Below are positions 1 to 8,659 of a DNA stretch of 64,000 bases, one piece after another. The notes under the pieces were generated by a model. That model was not told the DNA's origin. It made no database searches and saw only the letters and a program-made list of their open reading frames with translations. How positions within the stretch are numbered: the stretch's first letter is position 1; every line of letters begins with the position of its first letter. Location: positions 744,001 through 808,000 of the forward strand of contig NZ_VCNI01000002.1 in assembly GCF_005937185.1 (NCBI RefSeq), in the 5' to 3' direction. The stretch is from Flagellimonas algicola (GTDB lineage: Bacteria; Bacteroidota; Bacteroidia; Flavobacteriales; Flavobacteriaceae). A program made the position numbers and the translations under genes.

Positions 1-126
1 AACTTAGTCTCCAATAACCTAAAAATTATTCGCGACCATTTTAGAAATTTGTGTCAACCAAAACACCGGTCCGGCAAACTATTAATTTAAACCTCCTAAG
101 GAGTATATCGTTGCACCCAGTTCTCG

Positions 127-165
127 ATATATCCCGAATTTCATTCGGGACACTCGAACTGACAT
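127..165. repeat. REP-like hairpin element
   Basis: A perfect 8-bp inverted repeat (TCCCGAAT, loop TTC, ATTCGGGA) spans 132-150 and is followed by a CACTCGAACTGACAT tail. The TCGAACTGACAT tail recurs near 48251, and related hairpins with TCGAG arms recur near 33107, 45313, 48146 and 54870. It sits downstream of the DUF3078 gene. I read it as a dispersed intergenic palindrome rather than a canonical terminator because no T-run follows on either strand. Confidence 0.5.
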
Positions 166-174
166 TGATTTAGC

Positions 175-1104
175 TTAAAAGGAATAGCTCAACCCGAATG
201 TCCAATAGGTTTGCAATTCATTGTCGATCGTGTCAAAAGTCGCTGTGGGGTTTGGTGTTGGAGCATTATTCACTATATAGTTGAGCGTCTCCTGTTTGTT
301 GTTTCGTAACCCAAAATCAAACCCAACCCCGATGACCTTCCATAAGGTATAGGCAAATGAGTTGGTCCAGGTCCAGTTGCTTAAATTCCCACTCTCATAA
401 CTTTGGAACATGGACAAATTGGTCTTAAAGCTAACGGCACCCAATTTCTTGGTATAGTCCGCCACAATCTTCGCTCCAAGTGATGAGTTGAAAATTGTGT
501 CCTCATTGCTAAACACAAAGTTGTAGTTAAGCGGATGGATGACCACTACAAGATCAGTGATAGGTGTCCAGGTTCCCCCAACACCCAAATCCAAATAACC
601 TGGGTCATTAAAATTGCTAAGGATAGTGGTTCGGTATTCCCCTAATCCCGAAACCGCAAATTTGTCATTAAGTTTCCTACCATAAAGCGATGAGATGTTG
701 AACACATCCGTAGCTTCACGGAATCCATCGTCATCGGTGGGGTCATCTTTATCGTCCAGTTTTACCCAACTTAGATTGATGTTGGCCGCGTTGCGCCAAA
801 AGAACTTTTCTTCCTGTTGGTTGGCAAAGGCATTTACGGTAAACCCAATGGTCCCAGAACTGTTATTGGGGAGACCTTGTGCGAACCAGTTGTTAAAGTT
901 GGACAAACTTCCGCCAATAGTTCCAAAGGCACCAACTTTCCATCCCGGCAGGGCATCCAATTGGGCTTGTAGCGCATCCACCCGCCCTTGGATAGCAGCA
1001 ATGGAATCTTTCTTCGGGGTCATTTCGGCTTTGATTTCCTTAGCGGTTTGGGCAGTTGCAAAAAGCCCTGTTAAGCAGATTACGGTAAAGATTATTTTTT
1101 TCAT
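175..1104 (-). CDS. DUF3078 outer-membrane beta-barrel protein
   Basis: The product is about 309 aa. It has a cleavable Sec signal peptide (MKKIIF start, cleavage near residue 18 after a TAQ motif), a short charged coiled-coil-like segment (about 20-50), and then a long run of amphipathic beta strands ending in Phe, the usual end of an outer-membrane barrel. The pattern matches the Bacteroidota DUF3078 family, whose function is unknown. I chose the ATG at 1104 because the in-frame extension upstream has no signal-peptide logic and would overlap a TATTTTTG -7 box. The gene appears monocistronic. Confidence 0.8.
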   Translation of the reverse strand: MKKIIFTVICLTGLFATAQTAKEIKAEMTPKKDSIAAIQGRVDALQAQLDALPGWKVGAFGTIGGSLSNFNNWFAQGLPNNSSGTIGFTVNAFANQQEEKFFWRNAANINLSWVKLDDKDDPTDDDGFREATDVFNISSLYGRKLNDKFAVSGLGEYRTTILSNFNDPGYLDLGVGGTWTPITDLVVVIHPLNYNFVFSNEDTIFNSSLGAKIVADYTKKLGAVSFKTNLSMFQSYESGNLSNWTWTNSFAYTLWKVIGVGFDFGLRNNKQETLNYIVNNAPTPNPTATFDTIDNELQTYWTFGLSYSF

Positions 1105-1130
1105 AGTATGGAGTTTAATGCTTAGAACCG

Positions 1131-1138
1131 CAAAAATA
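1131..1138 (-). promoter_or_regulatory. Bacteroidota -7 box for the DUF3078 gene
   Basis: On the minus strand TATTTTTG matches the Bacteroidota sigma-ABfr -7 consensus TAnnTTTG and lies 26 nt upstream of the ATG at 1104. I do not see a clear -33 TTG at the usual distance, so the call rests on the -7 box and its position. Confidence 0.4.
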
Positions 1139-1390
1139 TAAAAGGTCACATAGAATCTTGGAATTAAGATTAAAGTTCAAGCTCAAGTTCAATGATTGTT
1201 GTCTGATGTCTGGTGTCTGGTGTCTGGTGATCAAAATTCAAATACCAAATTCCATCAAGCCGCATTTTCTCATTCAAATTCACCCTTGGCTCTCGGAAAA
1301 ACAAGTTCATGTAATAAAGCTCGATGACCGATGTTTGGTGTTTGTCGCTCGATGCTGGATGCTGGATAAAGCTGATAGCTGTCAACTGCC

Positions 1391-1428
1391 AACTGATAAC
1401 TGATAACTGATAACTGATAACTGATAAC
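1391..1428. repeat. 7-bp tandem repeat (AACTGAT)n
   Basis: Five consecutive perfect copies of AACTGAT are followed by a partial AACC. Similar 7-mers (AACTCAG, ATCAGTT) appear in the spacers of the suf operon. Exact short tandem repeats like this are prone to slippage, so copy number may vary between strains. Confidence 0.85.
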
Positions 1429-1486
1429 CAAAGAACAACATTCCATTTTCAATTCGCTCCCTCAACCTTTCACCTTTAGCCCTTTA

Positions 1487-1537
1487 CCCGTTAACCCAAA
1501 ACCCCCATCCATCAATCCAAACAAGGCATCCGTCAAT
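1487..1537 (+). promoter_or_regulatory. three phased LytTR-like binding sites
   Basis: Three 9-bp motifs start at 1487 (CCCGTTAAC), 1508 (TCCATCAAT) and 1529 (TCCGTCAAT), exactly 21 bp apart. LytTR-type response regulators are known to bind 9-bp direct repeats with about 12-bp spacers. The last site starts 72 bp before the ATG at 1601. The same arrangement, also three sites at 21-bp steps and 73 bp from the ATG, precedes the lipoprotein gene at 46309. Assignment to a LytTR protein is inference. Confidence 0.55.
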
Positions 1538-1600
1538 TGGCCCCGCCCTTTTTGCCCGTTTTCAACTTTCTTGCCCCCTTTAACCTAAAATCCAAAAAAA

Positions 1601-3154
1601 ATGAAAAAGATTGTCTACTTCGTTTCAATGCTACTTTTGATAGGAATTGTTGTGATCGCCTGCAAAAAAGACGATGATTCTACCCCACCTGTTGAGGAGT
1701 CCCATACCATTGCCAGTTTTACCCCAACAAGCGGCCCAGTCGGGACCGAGGTTACCGTTAAAGGGACCAAGCTCACAAACCAAAATGCTTCCGCGGCCAT
1801 TCGAGGAACTGCGGCCTCCATCACAGGAGCCAATACTGCTGGCACAGAACTATATATTACAGTGCCAGATGGTGCCGAAACCGGAAAAATTTCCGTGACC
1901 ATTGATAGTGAGGAGGTCAAAAGTAGTAGTGACTTCACCGTGACCGATGAGCTTTCCATTGAACTTGCTGAGAACTATTTGGAAATGTACACTTTGGACA
2001 CCGCTGAATTCCCTGAAATCACCAATTGGGAAGACTTTCCGGAGGGTTCTTCCATCTCCTATACTTCAAACAACCCTAACATAGTTAAAGTTGAAAATGG
2101 TAGTAACCTAACCGCTCTACAGTCTGGAGAAACAACAGTTGTGGCAACAATTATATCCAACGATAAAGAGTTTATCGCCGAGGTGGATGTAACCGTAGAC
2201 CCAAGTGAATTTGTTGTAGGTGAGTATCGTATAAATGGATCACCTAGGGCAGCTTTATGGGTCAACGGGAATTTAACCCTGCTAAATCAAATTTTCTATG
2301 GTCAAGCTCTTGATGTTAAATATTATAAAGAAAAAATATACGTTGGGGGAATCATGCTTGAAGGAGAAAATTTTGTTGCCGTTTTGTGGGAGGTAGCGGG
2401 GGAGAAAATAACTGAAAAAAAACTCTCCAATGGTGAGTTCTCCGCCCACGTTAGCTCATTAATTGTTAATAACAATGGATATATGGTAGTTGGTCAAAAT
2501 GGAGATTATGCCATGTTATGGGCATCTGATCAATTGCCTAAACAATTAAGCGACGAGTTTTCGATTGCCAGCTCCATCTTCAAAGATCAAGACTCCAATA
2601 CATACGTAACCGGAGCTATATTCCCCAATCAGTTGGAAGATTCAAGTAATGCGGTACTATGGGTTAATCCTACGCAAGAAAATACTTCAACCCAGCAACT
2701 TGAATCGAACTACCCATTAAACATGGCTTTTGGCGTTACGGTAAAAAATGCAACCACTTTAGTCGCAGGTATAGGCAGTGAAGGAGGAGAATCTCCGTCA
2801 ATTCCTGTTGCATGGGAAGGAAATGGTATGGCATTCCCACTTGCAGAGACTAATGGAATTGCCAATGATGTCATAACTGCTGCAAACGGAGATATCCTTA
2901 TAGCGGGACAGTTACATCAACAGTCTCACTGGGACGCTACGTTATGGAAAACAGGAAACAATGAGGAGCTCATAAATTTAGGAAATGACCCAGTCACAAG
3001 TTCCTTTGCCTATGATATTTGTGAAAAAAACGGTATTGTTTATGTGGCAGGCTATTACCTCGGCGATAAAGCAACTATTTGGGTAGATAATGTGCCCAAG
3101 TATTTAACAAGCGAGGAAGAAAGTGGGATTGCTTATGCAATAGATGTTCAGTAA
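1601..3154 (+). CDS. IPT/Ig-domain lipoprotein with WD-like repeats
   Basis: The product is a 517-aa surface or periplasmic lipoprotein. A signal peptide ends in a VIAC lipobox with Cys21, followed by KKDDD, the acidic pattern typical of Bacteroidota lipoprotein export. An IPT/TIG domain (about 37-117) is followed by a bacterial Ig-like segment (about 120-203). From about 206 on there are roughly seven repeats, each with a core such as AALW, AVLW, AMLW or ATLW, suggesting a seven-bladed propeller. No enzymatic motif is visible. A terminator follows directly. The upstream 21-bp-phased sites suggest shared control with the lipoprotein gene at 46309. Confidence 0.75.
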   Translation: MKKIVYFVSMLLLIGIVVIACKKDDDSTPPVEESHTIASFTPTSGPVGTEVTVKGTKLTNQNASAAIRGTAASITGANTAGTELYITVPDGAETGKISVTIDSEEVKSSSDFTVTDELSIELAENYLEMYTLDTAEFPEITNWEDFPEGSSISYTSNNPNIVKVENGSNLTALQSGETTVVATIISNDKEFIAEVDVTVDPSEFVVGEYRINGSPRAALWVNGNLTLLNQIFYGQALDVKYYKEKIYVGGIMLEGENFVAVLWEVAGEKITEKKLSNGEFSAHVSSLIVNNNGYMVVGQNGDYAMLWASDQLPKQLSDEFSIASSIFKDQDSNTYVTGAIFPNQLEDSSNAVLWVNPTQENTSTQQLESNYPLNMAFGVTVKNATTLVAGIGSEGGESPSIPVAWEGNGMAFPLAETNGIANDVITAANGDILIAGQLHQQSHWDATLWKTGNNEELINLGNDPVTSSFAYDICEKNGIVYVAGYYLGDKATIWVDNVPKYLTSEEESGIAYAIDVQ

Positions 3155-3167
3155 TTTAAGAGTAAAG

Positions 3168-3193
3168 GCCGCCAACTAAAAGGCGGCTTTTTT
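3168..3193 (+). terminator. intrinsic terminator
   Basis: A perfect GCCGCC/GGCGGC stem (3168-3173 and 3182-3187) with an A-rich loop is followed by six T. It ends the lipoprotein transcript. The hairpin also lies just past the stop codon of the convergent DUF2480 gene, although the minus-strand T-tract is poor. Confidence 0.85.
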
Positions 3194-3695
3194 ATTTTCT
3201 TTTATATAAGGGTACCGCCGAACAAGCCTCTCCATACATTACGCTTTTGGCCACCTGCTGTATTTGGGTCATGGCCATTATATAGGCATTTTCGGGTACG
3301 GGTTTGTTGGAGCATCCTTTAATGATCACAGGTTTTTCCTTAAAAGGTTCCAAGTCCAATTGGAGGAGTTGCTCTTGGTAAAGTGCAGTTTCCAAAGTTT
3401 CCAAATCGCCCACCACCACTTTTTTAGCTAAGGGGGCAAGTTTGGAGGTTACCAACATAAACGCCCAACTAGGTACAATGGCATCTGTGGAGCAGGTCAA
3501 AGCCACATAACTATCCAGATATTGGGACCAATCTTGTTCATCCAAGTGAGTCCTAAACTCTTTTTCCCGGAGAATAAATCCTTCGTATAGCCAGTCTTTG
3601 ATATCCACAACTTCCCTGCGACCTTCTTGGTAGAGATTCTCAAGGTCAAAGGTGATCAGTTTGCTTTCCGCTACTCTGTTTTTTATTTCTTCCAT
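3192..3695 (-). CDS. DUF2480 family protein
   Basis: The 167-aa protein resembles DUF2480, a Bacteroidota family commonly found at the end of suf operons; its biochemical role is unknown. No signal peptide or membrane segment is seen. Conserved-looking features are a C-S-T-D motif (about residue 68) and a KGCSNKPVPE segment near residue 124, so Cys residues may matter for Fe-S handling (inference). It is the last gene of the minus-strand suf cluster, separated from sufT by a broken S23 gene and simple repeats. Confidence 0.8.
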   Translation of the reverse strand: MEEIKNRVAESKLITFDLENLYQEGRREVVDIKDWLYEGFILREKEFRTHLDEQDWSQYLDSYVALTCSTDAIVPSWAFMLVTSKLAPLAKKVVVGDLETLETALYQEQLLQLDLEPFKEKPVIIKGCSNKPVPENAYIMAMTQIQQVAKSVMYGEACSAVPLYKRK

Positions 3696-3715
3696 CTCTT
3701 AACGGTTGTCAGAAT

Positions 3716-3800
3716 TCAGTGCTCGGATTTCAGTTGTCAGTATTCAGATTTCCGTGTTCAGAGTTATAAAGTCTGATTTCTGACCTCTGTCATCTGAGAC
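3716..3800. repeat. degenerate TCAGATTT-type simple repeat
   Basis: The spacer between DUF2480 and the S23 pseudogene is made of imperfect units such as GTCAGAATTCAG, TTTCAGTTGTCAG, TATTCAGATTT, TCTGATTTCTGA and TCATCTGAG. It belongs to the same compositional family as the repeats at 4242-4298 and 7753-7820. Confidence 0.55.
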
Positions 3801-3806
3801 ATAAAG

Positions 3807-4184
3807 TTAATTCTTGTTTTCCAAATGCTTGATCAGCCCATAAATCGTTTTGGATACTTCTTCACAAATGGCATACGTCTTTTCAAAATCCCTTGCAGAC
3901 ACATAATTAGCATCGATAGCCAAATACAATTGTGATTTTACTTCGTAACATGAAGCTTTGGCAACATTTAAAAAGTAAATGAACTCCTTTTTCGATTTTC
4001 TCCCAAAACCTTCCGCTATATTCGAAGAAACCGAAATGGATGCCCTTCTTATTTAGTCTCGCAAAGCAAAATCCCATGAAAAGGAACTTCCACTAGTCAA
4101 TCTGTAAATTTCCTTATTTAGTTTTCTGGCTCTTTGCCAAGAAACCAACTGTTCAAACCCCTTATCCATAATAGTTTTTACCAT
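3807..4184 (-). pseudogene. S23/four-helix-bundle protein gene with an in-frame stop
   Basis: Reading the minus strand from ATG 4169 (or 4184) gives a protein of about 120 codons with the S23 (rRNA intervening-sequence protein) pattern: FEQLVSWQRAR, then RRASISVSSNIAEGFGR, KEFIYFLNVAKASCYE and VKSQLYLA. Codon 39, at 4053-4055, is TAA where the family normally has Gln before IRRA; one C-to-T change from CAA explains it. Frame is otherwise intact to the TAA at 3807. It lies between sufT and DUF2480. S23 proteins form pentameric four-helix bundles of unclear role. A sequencing error cannot be excluded. Confidence 0.75.
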
Positions 4185-4241
4185 TTAGGATATCCGAGGT
4201 TATGATATCAATATTTGATTCTAATTTGTTACTCTTTTTTG

Positions 4242-4298
4242 GAACTCAGAACTCAGAACTCAGATACCTGATGTCTGATACCTGATGTCTGATGTCTA
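4242..4298. repeat. 7-bp and 14-bp simple repeat array
   Basis: Three AACTCAG units are followed by alternating TGATACC and TGATGTC units up to the end of the sufT gene. The array is intergenic within the suf operon and close in sequence to the AACTGAT array at 1391. Confidence 0.75.
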
Positions 4299-4303
4299 AT
4301 AAT

Positions 4304-4633
4304 TTACAATAACCCCAACTCCAACTTCGCCTCCTCACTCATCAAGTCTTGGGTCCAAGGGGGGTCAAAAGTAATCTCCACCTCAACATCTTTCAGGATA
4401 TCCAAGGATTTTACTTTTTCTTCTACCTCAACCGGCAATGTTTCTGCCACTGGGCAATTGGGCGTGGTTAAGGTCATAAGGATTTTCACATCGTAATCCT
4501 CGTTGACGAACACATCATAGATCAATCCCAGTTCGTAAATGTCCACTGGAATTTCTGGATCATAAATGGTCTTCAATACCCCAACGATTTTCTCTCCGAG
4601 TTCTTGGGTATCTATAGTGGTTTCTGCGCTCAT
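4304..4633 (-). CDS. sufT: SUF-associated DUF59/MIP18 protein (SufT-like)
   Basis: The product is 109 aa and is a single DUF59 domain. It shows the DPEIPVDIYELGLIYDV signature (residues 25-41) and a TTPNCPVAETLP motif carrying the conserved Cys60. Family members act in maturation of Fe-S proteins, probably in cluster transfer. Its place in the operon, directly after sufE, fits. The ATG at 4633 gives the usual short N-terminus. Confidence 0.85.
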   Translation of the reverse strand: MSAETTIDTQELGEKIVGVLKTIYDPEIPVDIYELGLIYDVFVNEDYDVKILMTLTTPNCPVAETLPVEVEEKVKSLDILKDVEVEITFDPPWTQDLMSEEAKLELGLL

Positions 4634-4707
4634 TTTTTTAGTTTAGGTGTTTAGATGTTTACTGGTTTAGAAGGCCTATAAACTCCTAAACCCTTAACCT
4701 TCTAAAC

Positions 4708-5130
4708 TCAATTCAATTGTGTCTGATAGGCCACCGCATATAACTTCAACTGCTTGATCATGCTTACCAAACCATTGGCCCGTGTGGGCGATAAATGTTC
4801 CTTAAGACCAATCTCATCAATAAATTCCGTATTGGCATCAATAATATCCTGTGGCCTTTGGTTGCTAAATGCCCGAATCAAAATGGCAATGATTCCTTTA
4901 GTGATTATGGCATCGCTGTCCGCGGTAAACACCAATTTCTCATCGTCCAGTTCGGCATGTACCCATACCTTGCTTTGGCAGCCTTTGATGATATTGTCCT
5001 CGGTTTTGTATTGCTCCTCGATCAATGGAAGGGATTTGCCCAGTTCAATCATGTACTCGTACCGCTGCATCCAATCATCAAACATGGAAAACTCGTCAAC
5101 AATTTCTTCCTGTATTTCTGCTATGGTCAT
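4708..5130 (-). CDS. sufE: SufE cysteine desulfuration protein
   Basis: The 140-aa protein has the SufE fold signature with the sulfur-accepting Cys51 in KGCQSKVW. SufE takes persulfide sulfur from the SufS active-site Cys and passes it to SufB of the SufBCD scaffold. It lies 71 bp downstream of sufS on the same strand, as expected for one operon. Length is typical of the family. Confidence 0.93.
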   Translation of the reverse strand: MTIAEIQEEIVDEFSMFDDWMQRYEYMIELGKSLPLIEEQYKTEDNIIKGCQSKVWVHAELDDEKLVFTADSDAIITKGIIAILIRAFSNQRPQDIIDANTEFIDEIGLKEHLSPTRANGLVSMIKQLKLYAVAYQTQLN

Positions 5131-5201
5131 TTATTCGTTTTATTCAAAAGTACAATTCGGGCACTTGCTTATCAAACCTTTAAGATAAAGATAACTTTAG
5201 G

Positions 5202-6428
5202 CTAGAGCAGCATATTTCTGGCCCGTTTAACACCCGCTACAAGCACATCCACTTCTTCCTTGGTATTGTAAAAGCTAAAGCTGGCCCTTACGGTTCCTGG
5301 AATACCATAAAAGTCCATGATGGGCTGCGCACAATGGTGTCCGGTTCGGACTGCGATGCCCAATTTATCCAAGATAGTCCCTATATCATAAGGGTGGATG
5401 CCTTCAATATTGAATGAAATCACGGAGGTTTTATGTTCCGCAGTACCATAAATCTTTAGTACGTCAATGGCCAGCAACTGTTCCGTGGCATAGTTGAGCA
5501 ATTCTTCCTCATATTGGACAATGGTTTCCATCCCAATGCCGTTCAGATAGTCCAATGCTGCACCAAATGCAATCCCGCCACAAATATTCGGCGTACCGGC
5601 TTCAAATTTATGCGGTAAATCGGCATAGGTAGTCTTTTCAAAAGTCACCTCGGCAATCATTTCGCCCCCGCCTTGATAGGGGGGTAATTTTGTAAGCCAC
5701 TCTTCCTTACCATAGAGCATCCCAACCCCAGTTGGGCCACACATTTTATGGGCCGATGCGGTGTAGAAATCCACATCCAAAGCTTGCATATCGGCTTTGA
5801 TATGAGCGGCAGCCTGAGCGCCATCAACTAGAACAGCAGCACCCGCTTTGTGGGAAGCTTCAATAATTTCGGCAATAGGGTTTACGGTTCCTAAAGCGTT
5901 GGAAACATGGTTGCAAAACACCAGTTTAGTCTTATCCGAAAGCAAGTTGTGAAATTCGGTCATCACCAACTCCCCATTTTCATTCATGGGAATGACCTTC
6001 AACACCCCTCCGGTTCTTTCGCACAACATTTGCCAAGGCACAATATTGGAGTGGTGCTCCATGGCCGAAACCAAGATCTCATCTCCTTCCTTCAACAATG
6101 AAGTAAATCCGCTGGCTACCAGATTGATGCTATGAGTTGTTCCGGATGTTAGGATTACCTCATGGGCTTTGGCAATATTGAAATGTTTTTGGATTGTCCC
6201 CCGGGCAGCCTCGTACGCATCCGTAGCTTCTTGCGACAGTGTATGTACCCCACGATGGATATTGGCATTGTACCTGTGGTAGTAATCCACGATAACATCA
6301 ATGACTTGTTGCGGAGTCTGGGAGGTAGCCGCATTGTCCAAATACACCAAGGGTTTTCCGTTCACCTCTCTCTGAAGAATGGGGAAATCCTTTCTGATTT
6401 TTTGGATATCTAAACCTACTTCCAACAT
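5202..6428 (-). CDS. sufS: SufS cysteine desulfurase
   Basis: This is a 408-aa PLP-dependent class V aminotransferase-fold enzyme that converts L-cysteine to L-alanine and enzyme-bound persulfide. The PLP lysine is K228 in SAHKMCGPTG; the mobile active-site cysteine is about C366 in RTGHHCAQP, the group II (SufS/CsdA) motif. The start lies 3 bp after the sufD stop, so translation is probably coupled. It works with SufE encoded next. Confidence 0.95.
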   Translation of the reverse strand: MLEVGLDIQKIRKDFPILQREVNGKPLVYLDNAATSQTPQQVIDVIVDYYHRYNANIHRGVHTLSQEATDAYEAARGTIQKHFNIAKAHEVILTSGTTHSINLVASGFTSLLKEGDEILVSAMEHHSNIVPWQMLCERTGGVLKVIPMNENGELVMTEFHNLLSDKTKLVFCNHVSNALGTVNPIAEIIEASHKAGAAVLVDGAQAAAHIKADMQALDVDFYTASAHKMCGPTGVGMLYGKEEWLTKLPPYQGGGEMIAEVTFEKTTYADLPHKFEAGTPNICGGIAFGAALDYLNGIGMETIVQYEEELLNYATEQLLAIDVLKIYGTAEHKTSVISFNIEGIHPYDIGTILDKLGIAVRTGHHCAQPIMDFYGIPGTVRASFSFYNTKEEVDVLVAGVKRARNMLL

Positions 6429-6431
6429 AGA

Positions 6432-7748
6432 TTACAGATCAAATCCAACGCGTACTCCCAAGGTGTTCGCTATAATCTTATTGATTCGCTTTTTCAGCTC
6501 GGGAATCCGTACACTTTCCAACACATTGTTGGCAAAGGCATACATCAACAAGGCAGTTGCCTCCTTCTTCGGAATTCCTCTGGATTGCAGATAGAACAGC
6601 GCATCTTCATCCAACTGGCCAATGGTACAACCGTGAGAGCATTTTACGTCATCCGCAAAAATCTCCAATTGGGGTTTTGTATTGATCGTGGCCTTATCGC
6701 TGAGCAAAATGTTGTTGTTCTGTTGAAAAGCGTTGGTCTTTTGGGCAATTTGATCCACAATGATCTTCCCATTGAAAACCCCAGTGGATTTTTCACCAAA
6801 AATACCTTTATAATCCTGATGGCTTTCACAATTGGGCTGTGCATGGTGCACCAAGGTGTGATGATCCACATGTTGCTTTTCGCCCAGAATGGTCACCCCT
6901 TTTAAGGTAGAATCAATCCGCTCCCCGTTTTGATAAAAATTAAGATTGTTACGCGTCATTTTTCCGCCAAAGGAAAACGTATGCACCCGTACCACACTAT
7001 TATCTTTCTGGGAGATATAAGTATTATCAACCAATGAGGCGGTTTTTGCATCGTTTTGAACCTTATAAAAATCTACAATGGCATCCTTTGCCGCATAGAT
7101 TTCGGTCACTGAATTCGTAAAAACTTCATTTCCTGTTAAGCTTTGATGACGTTCGATGATCTGTACCTCTGCATTTTCTTCAGCTATGATCAGGTTTCGA
7201 GGCTGGAGCATCAATGCCGCTTCGTTTCCGGTTGCAAAGTGAATAATCTGAATGGGTTTTCTTGGCGCTTTGTTCTTTGGGATATAGATATAGGCGCCTT
7301 CTCGACTAAAAGCCGTGTTCAAAGTGGTCAACGACTCATCTTTAGAGGCCACTTTATTAAAATAAAGTTCAATGATCTGTTTGTACATGGGCTTGTTGAA
7401 GGCGGCACTCATCAAACAGACATCTACCCCATCATGTGTGGTCTCAGAAAGGTACGAGCTATAGACACCATCTATAAAAACAATCTTGTAAGTATCTATC
7501 TCATGAAGGAAATACTTTTTGATGTCTCTGTACTCCAACGTATTTTCCTGTTTTGGAAATACACTGAAGTCTACCTTTTGAAGATTGTTCAAGGAAGTAT
7601 ACTTCCAAGCTTCTTCTTTTTTGGAAGGAAACCCTTTTTCCTCAAAATTCTTGATGGCCTCTGATCGCACTTCGTGAATCGGATTATCCAAATCCACGTT
7701 GTTCTCAAAGGCTATAAATGAAGAAAGTAATTTATCTTTTAAATCCAT
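6432..7748 (-). CDS. sufD: SufD scaffold subunit
   Basis: The 438-aa protein is the SufD component of the SufBC2D Fe-S scaffold. The C-terminal half is a right-handed beta-helix core with the family motif DDVKCSHGCTIGQLDEDALFY (split here as VKCSHG and GQLDED, about residue 365-385), including the conserved Cys/His pair near the SufB interface. The order sufB-sufC-sufD-sufS is canonical. The ATG at 7748 is preceded by simple repeats rather than a ribosome-binding site. Confidence 0.93.
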   Translation of the reverse strand: MDLKDKLLSSFIAFENNVDLDNPIHEVRSEAIKNFEEKGFPSKKEEAWKYTSLNNLQKVDFSVFPKQENTLEYRDIKKYFLHEIDTYKIVFIDGVYSSYLSETTHDGVDVCLMSAAFNKPMYKQIIELYFNKVASKDESLTTLNTAFSREGAYIYIPKNKAPRKPIQIIHFATGNEAALMLQPRNLIIAEENAEVQIIERHQSLTGNEVFTNSVTEIYAAKDAIVDFYKVQNDAKTASLVDNTYISQKDNSVVRVHTFSFGGKMTRNNLNFYQNGERIDSTLKGVTILGEKQHVDHHTLVHHAQPNCESHQDYKGIFGEKSTGVFNGKIIVDQIAQKTNAFQQNNNILLSDKATINTKPQLEIFADDVKCSHGCTIGQLDEDALFYLQSRGIPKKEATALLMYAFANNVLESVRIPELKKRINKIIANTLGVRVGFDL

Positions 7749-7752
7749 TCTT

Positions 7753-7820
7753 TATCAATTATCAATTACCAGTTATCAGTTTGTCAATTTCTGATATCTG
7801 ACATCTGAAATCTCATATCT
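7753..7820. repeat. simple repeat in the sufC-sufD spacer
   Basis: The spacer is filled with ATCAATTATCAATTACCAG- and CTGATATCTGACATCTGA-like units. It is the third suf-operon spacer carrying the same short-period repeat style. No gene or hairpin with a T-run is seen. Confidence 0.6.
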
Positions 7821-7823
7821 GTT

Positions 7824-8576
7824 TTAAACAACCGTCTCTTGCTTTATCCAGTCGTACCCTTTTTCCTCCAATTCCAGAGCCAATTCCTTGGTGCCCGATT
7901 TTACAATTTTACCATCGTGCAATACGTGCACAAAGTCAGGGACAATATATTCCAGCAATCTTTGGTAGTGGGTAATCACAATGATGGCATTCTCTCCACC
8001 ACGCAACTTGTTCACCCCATTGGCCACAATCCTAAGTGCATCAATATCCAATCCGGAATCCGTTTCATCCAGGATGGCCAGCTTAGGCTCCATCATTGCC
8101 ATTTGGAAAATCTCATTTCGTTTTTTCTCCCCTCCTGAAAAACCTTCGTTCAAGGAACGAGACAAAAACTTGCGATCTATTTCCAACATCTCGGATTTTT
8201 CACGAATCAGTTTTAGCATCTGGTTGGCAGGCATATCCTCCAAACCTCTTGCTTTTCTGGATTCATTGATGGCCGTTTTCATGAAGTTGGTCACGGAAAC
8301 TCCTGGAATTTCAACCGGATATTGGAAAGAAAGAAAAATTCCTTTGTGTGCTCTTTCTTCAGGAGCCAACTCTTCCAAATCTTCACCTTCCAAAGCAATG
8401 CTTCCTTTTTTAACCTCAAATTCTTCTTTACCTGCAATTACCGAAGCCAAGGTACTTTTCCCGGAACCATTGGGCCCCATAATGGCATGAACCTCTCCTG
8501 GATTCACCTGAAGGTTGATTCCATTTAGGATTTTTTTGTCCCCTACGCTCGCGTGTAAATTCTTTATCTCTAGCAT
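7824..8576 (-). CDS. sufC: SufC ABC-type ATPase
   Basis: This cytosolic 250-aa ATPase of the SufBCD complex has Walker A GPNGSGKST (about 34-42), the SufC-type signature FSGGEKKRNE in place of the usual LSGGQ, and Walker B LAILDETDSGLD. It powers cluster assembly on SufB/SufD. I chose the ATG at 8576; an in-frame TTG two codons upstream is less likely. It follows sufB after a 83-bp spacer holding a REP-like hairpin. Confidence 0.95.
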   Translation of the reverse strand: MLEIKNLHASVGDKKILNGINLQVNPGEVHAIMGPNGSGKSTLASVIAGKEEFEVKKGSIALEGEDLEELAPEERAHKGIFLSFQYPVEIPGVSVTNFMKTAINESRKARGLEDMPANQMLKLIREKSEMLEIDRKFLSRSLNEGFSGGEKKRNEIFQMAMMEPKLAILDETDSGLDIDALRIVANGVNKLRGGENAIIVITHYQRLLEYIVPDFVHVLHDGKIVKSGTKELALELEEKGYDWIKQETVV

Positions 8577-8614
8577 TTTCAAAAATTGTCTTCTTTGTTT
8601 GAATTATTTGATTT

Positions 8615-8656
8615 CGGCTACGCTCAATCACCCTGATAGGTAGCTGAGCGGAGTCG
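8615..8656. repeat. REP-like hairpin in the sufB-sufC spacer
   Basis: CGGCTACGCTCA (8615-8626) and TGAGCGGAGTCG (8645-8656) form a 12-bp inverted repeat with two mismatches. It has the GAGCGNAGTCGA core of the dispersed REP-like family seen across this window. It lies inside an operon, so it could influence relative expression of sufB and sufC. Confidence 0.6.
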
Positions 8657-8659
8657 AGG

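Larger units (their letters stand above)
1105..1600. other. gene-free spacer with simple repeats and a regulatory array
   Basis: No convincing gene lies here; short open frames in this stretch are repeat-derived and lack family resemblance. The spacer holds a GTCTGGT repeat run (about 1199-1229), a 7-bp tandem repeat at 1391-1428, and a triplet of 9-bp LytTR-like sites at 1487-1537 just upstream of the lipoprotein gene at 1601. Confidence 0.6.

Noticed and set aside
695..1141. A 148-codon plus-strand frame opposite the DUF3078 gene
   Set aside because: It mirrors a well-supported outer-membrane protein gene on the other strand and lacks any recognisable domain.
1158..1452. Short open frames of 60-81 codons on both strands in the 1.15-1.45 kb spacer
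   Set aside because: They are made from simple repeats (GTCTGGT, AACTGAT) and have no family-like pattern or coding context.
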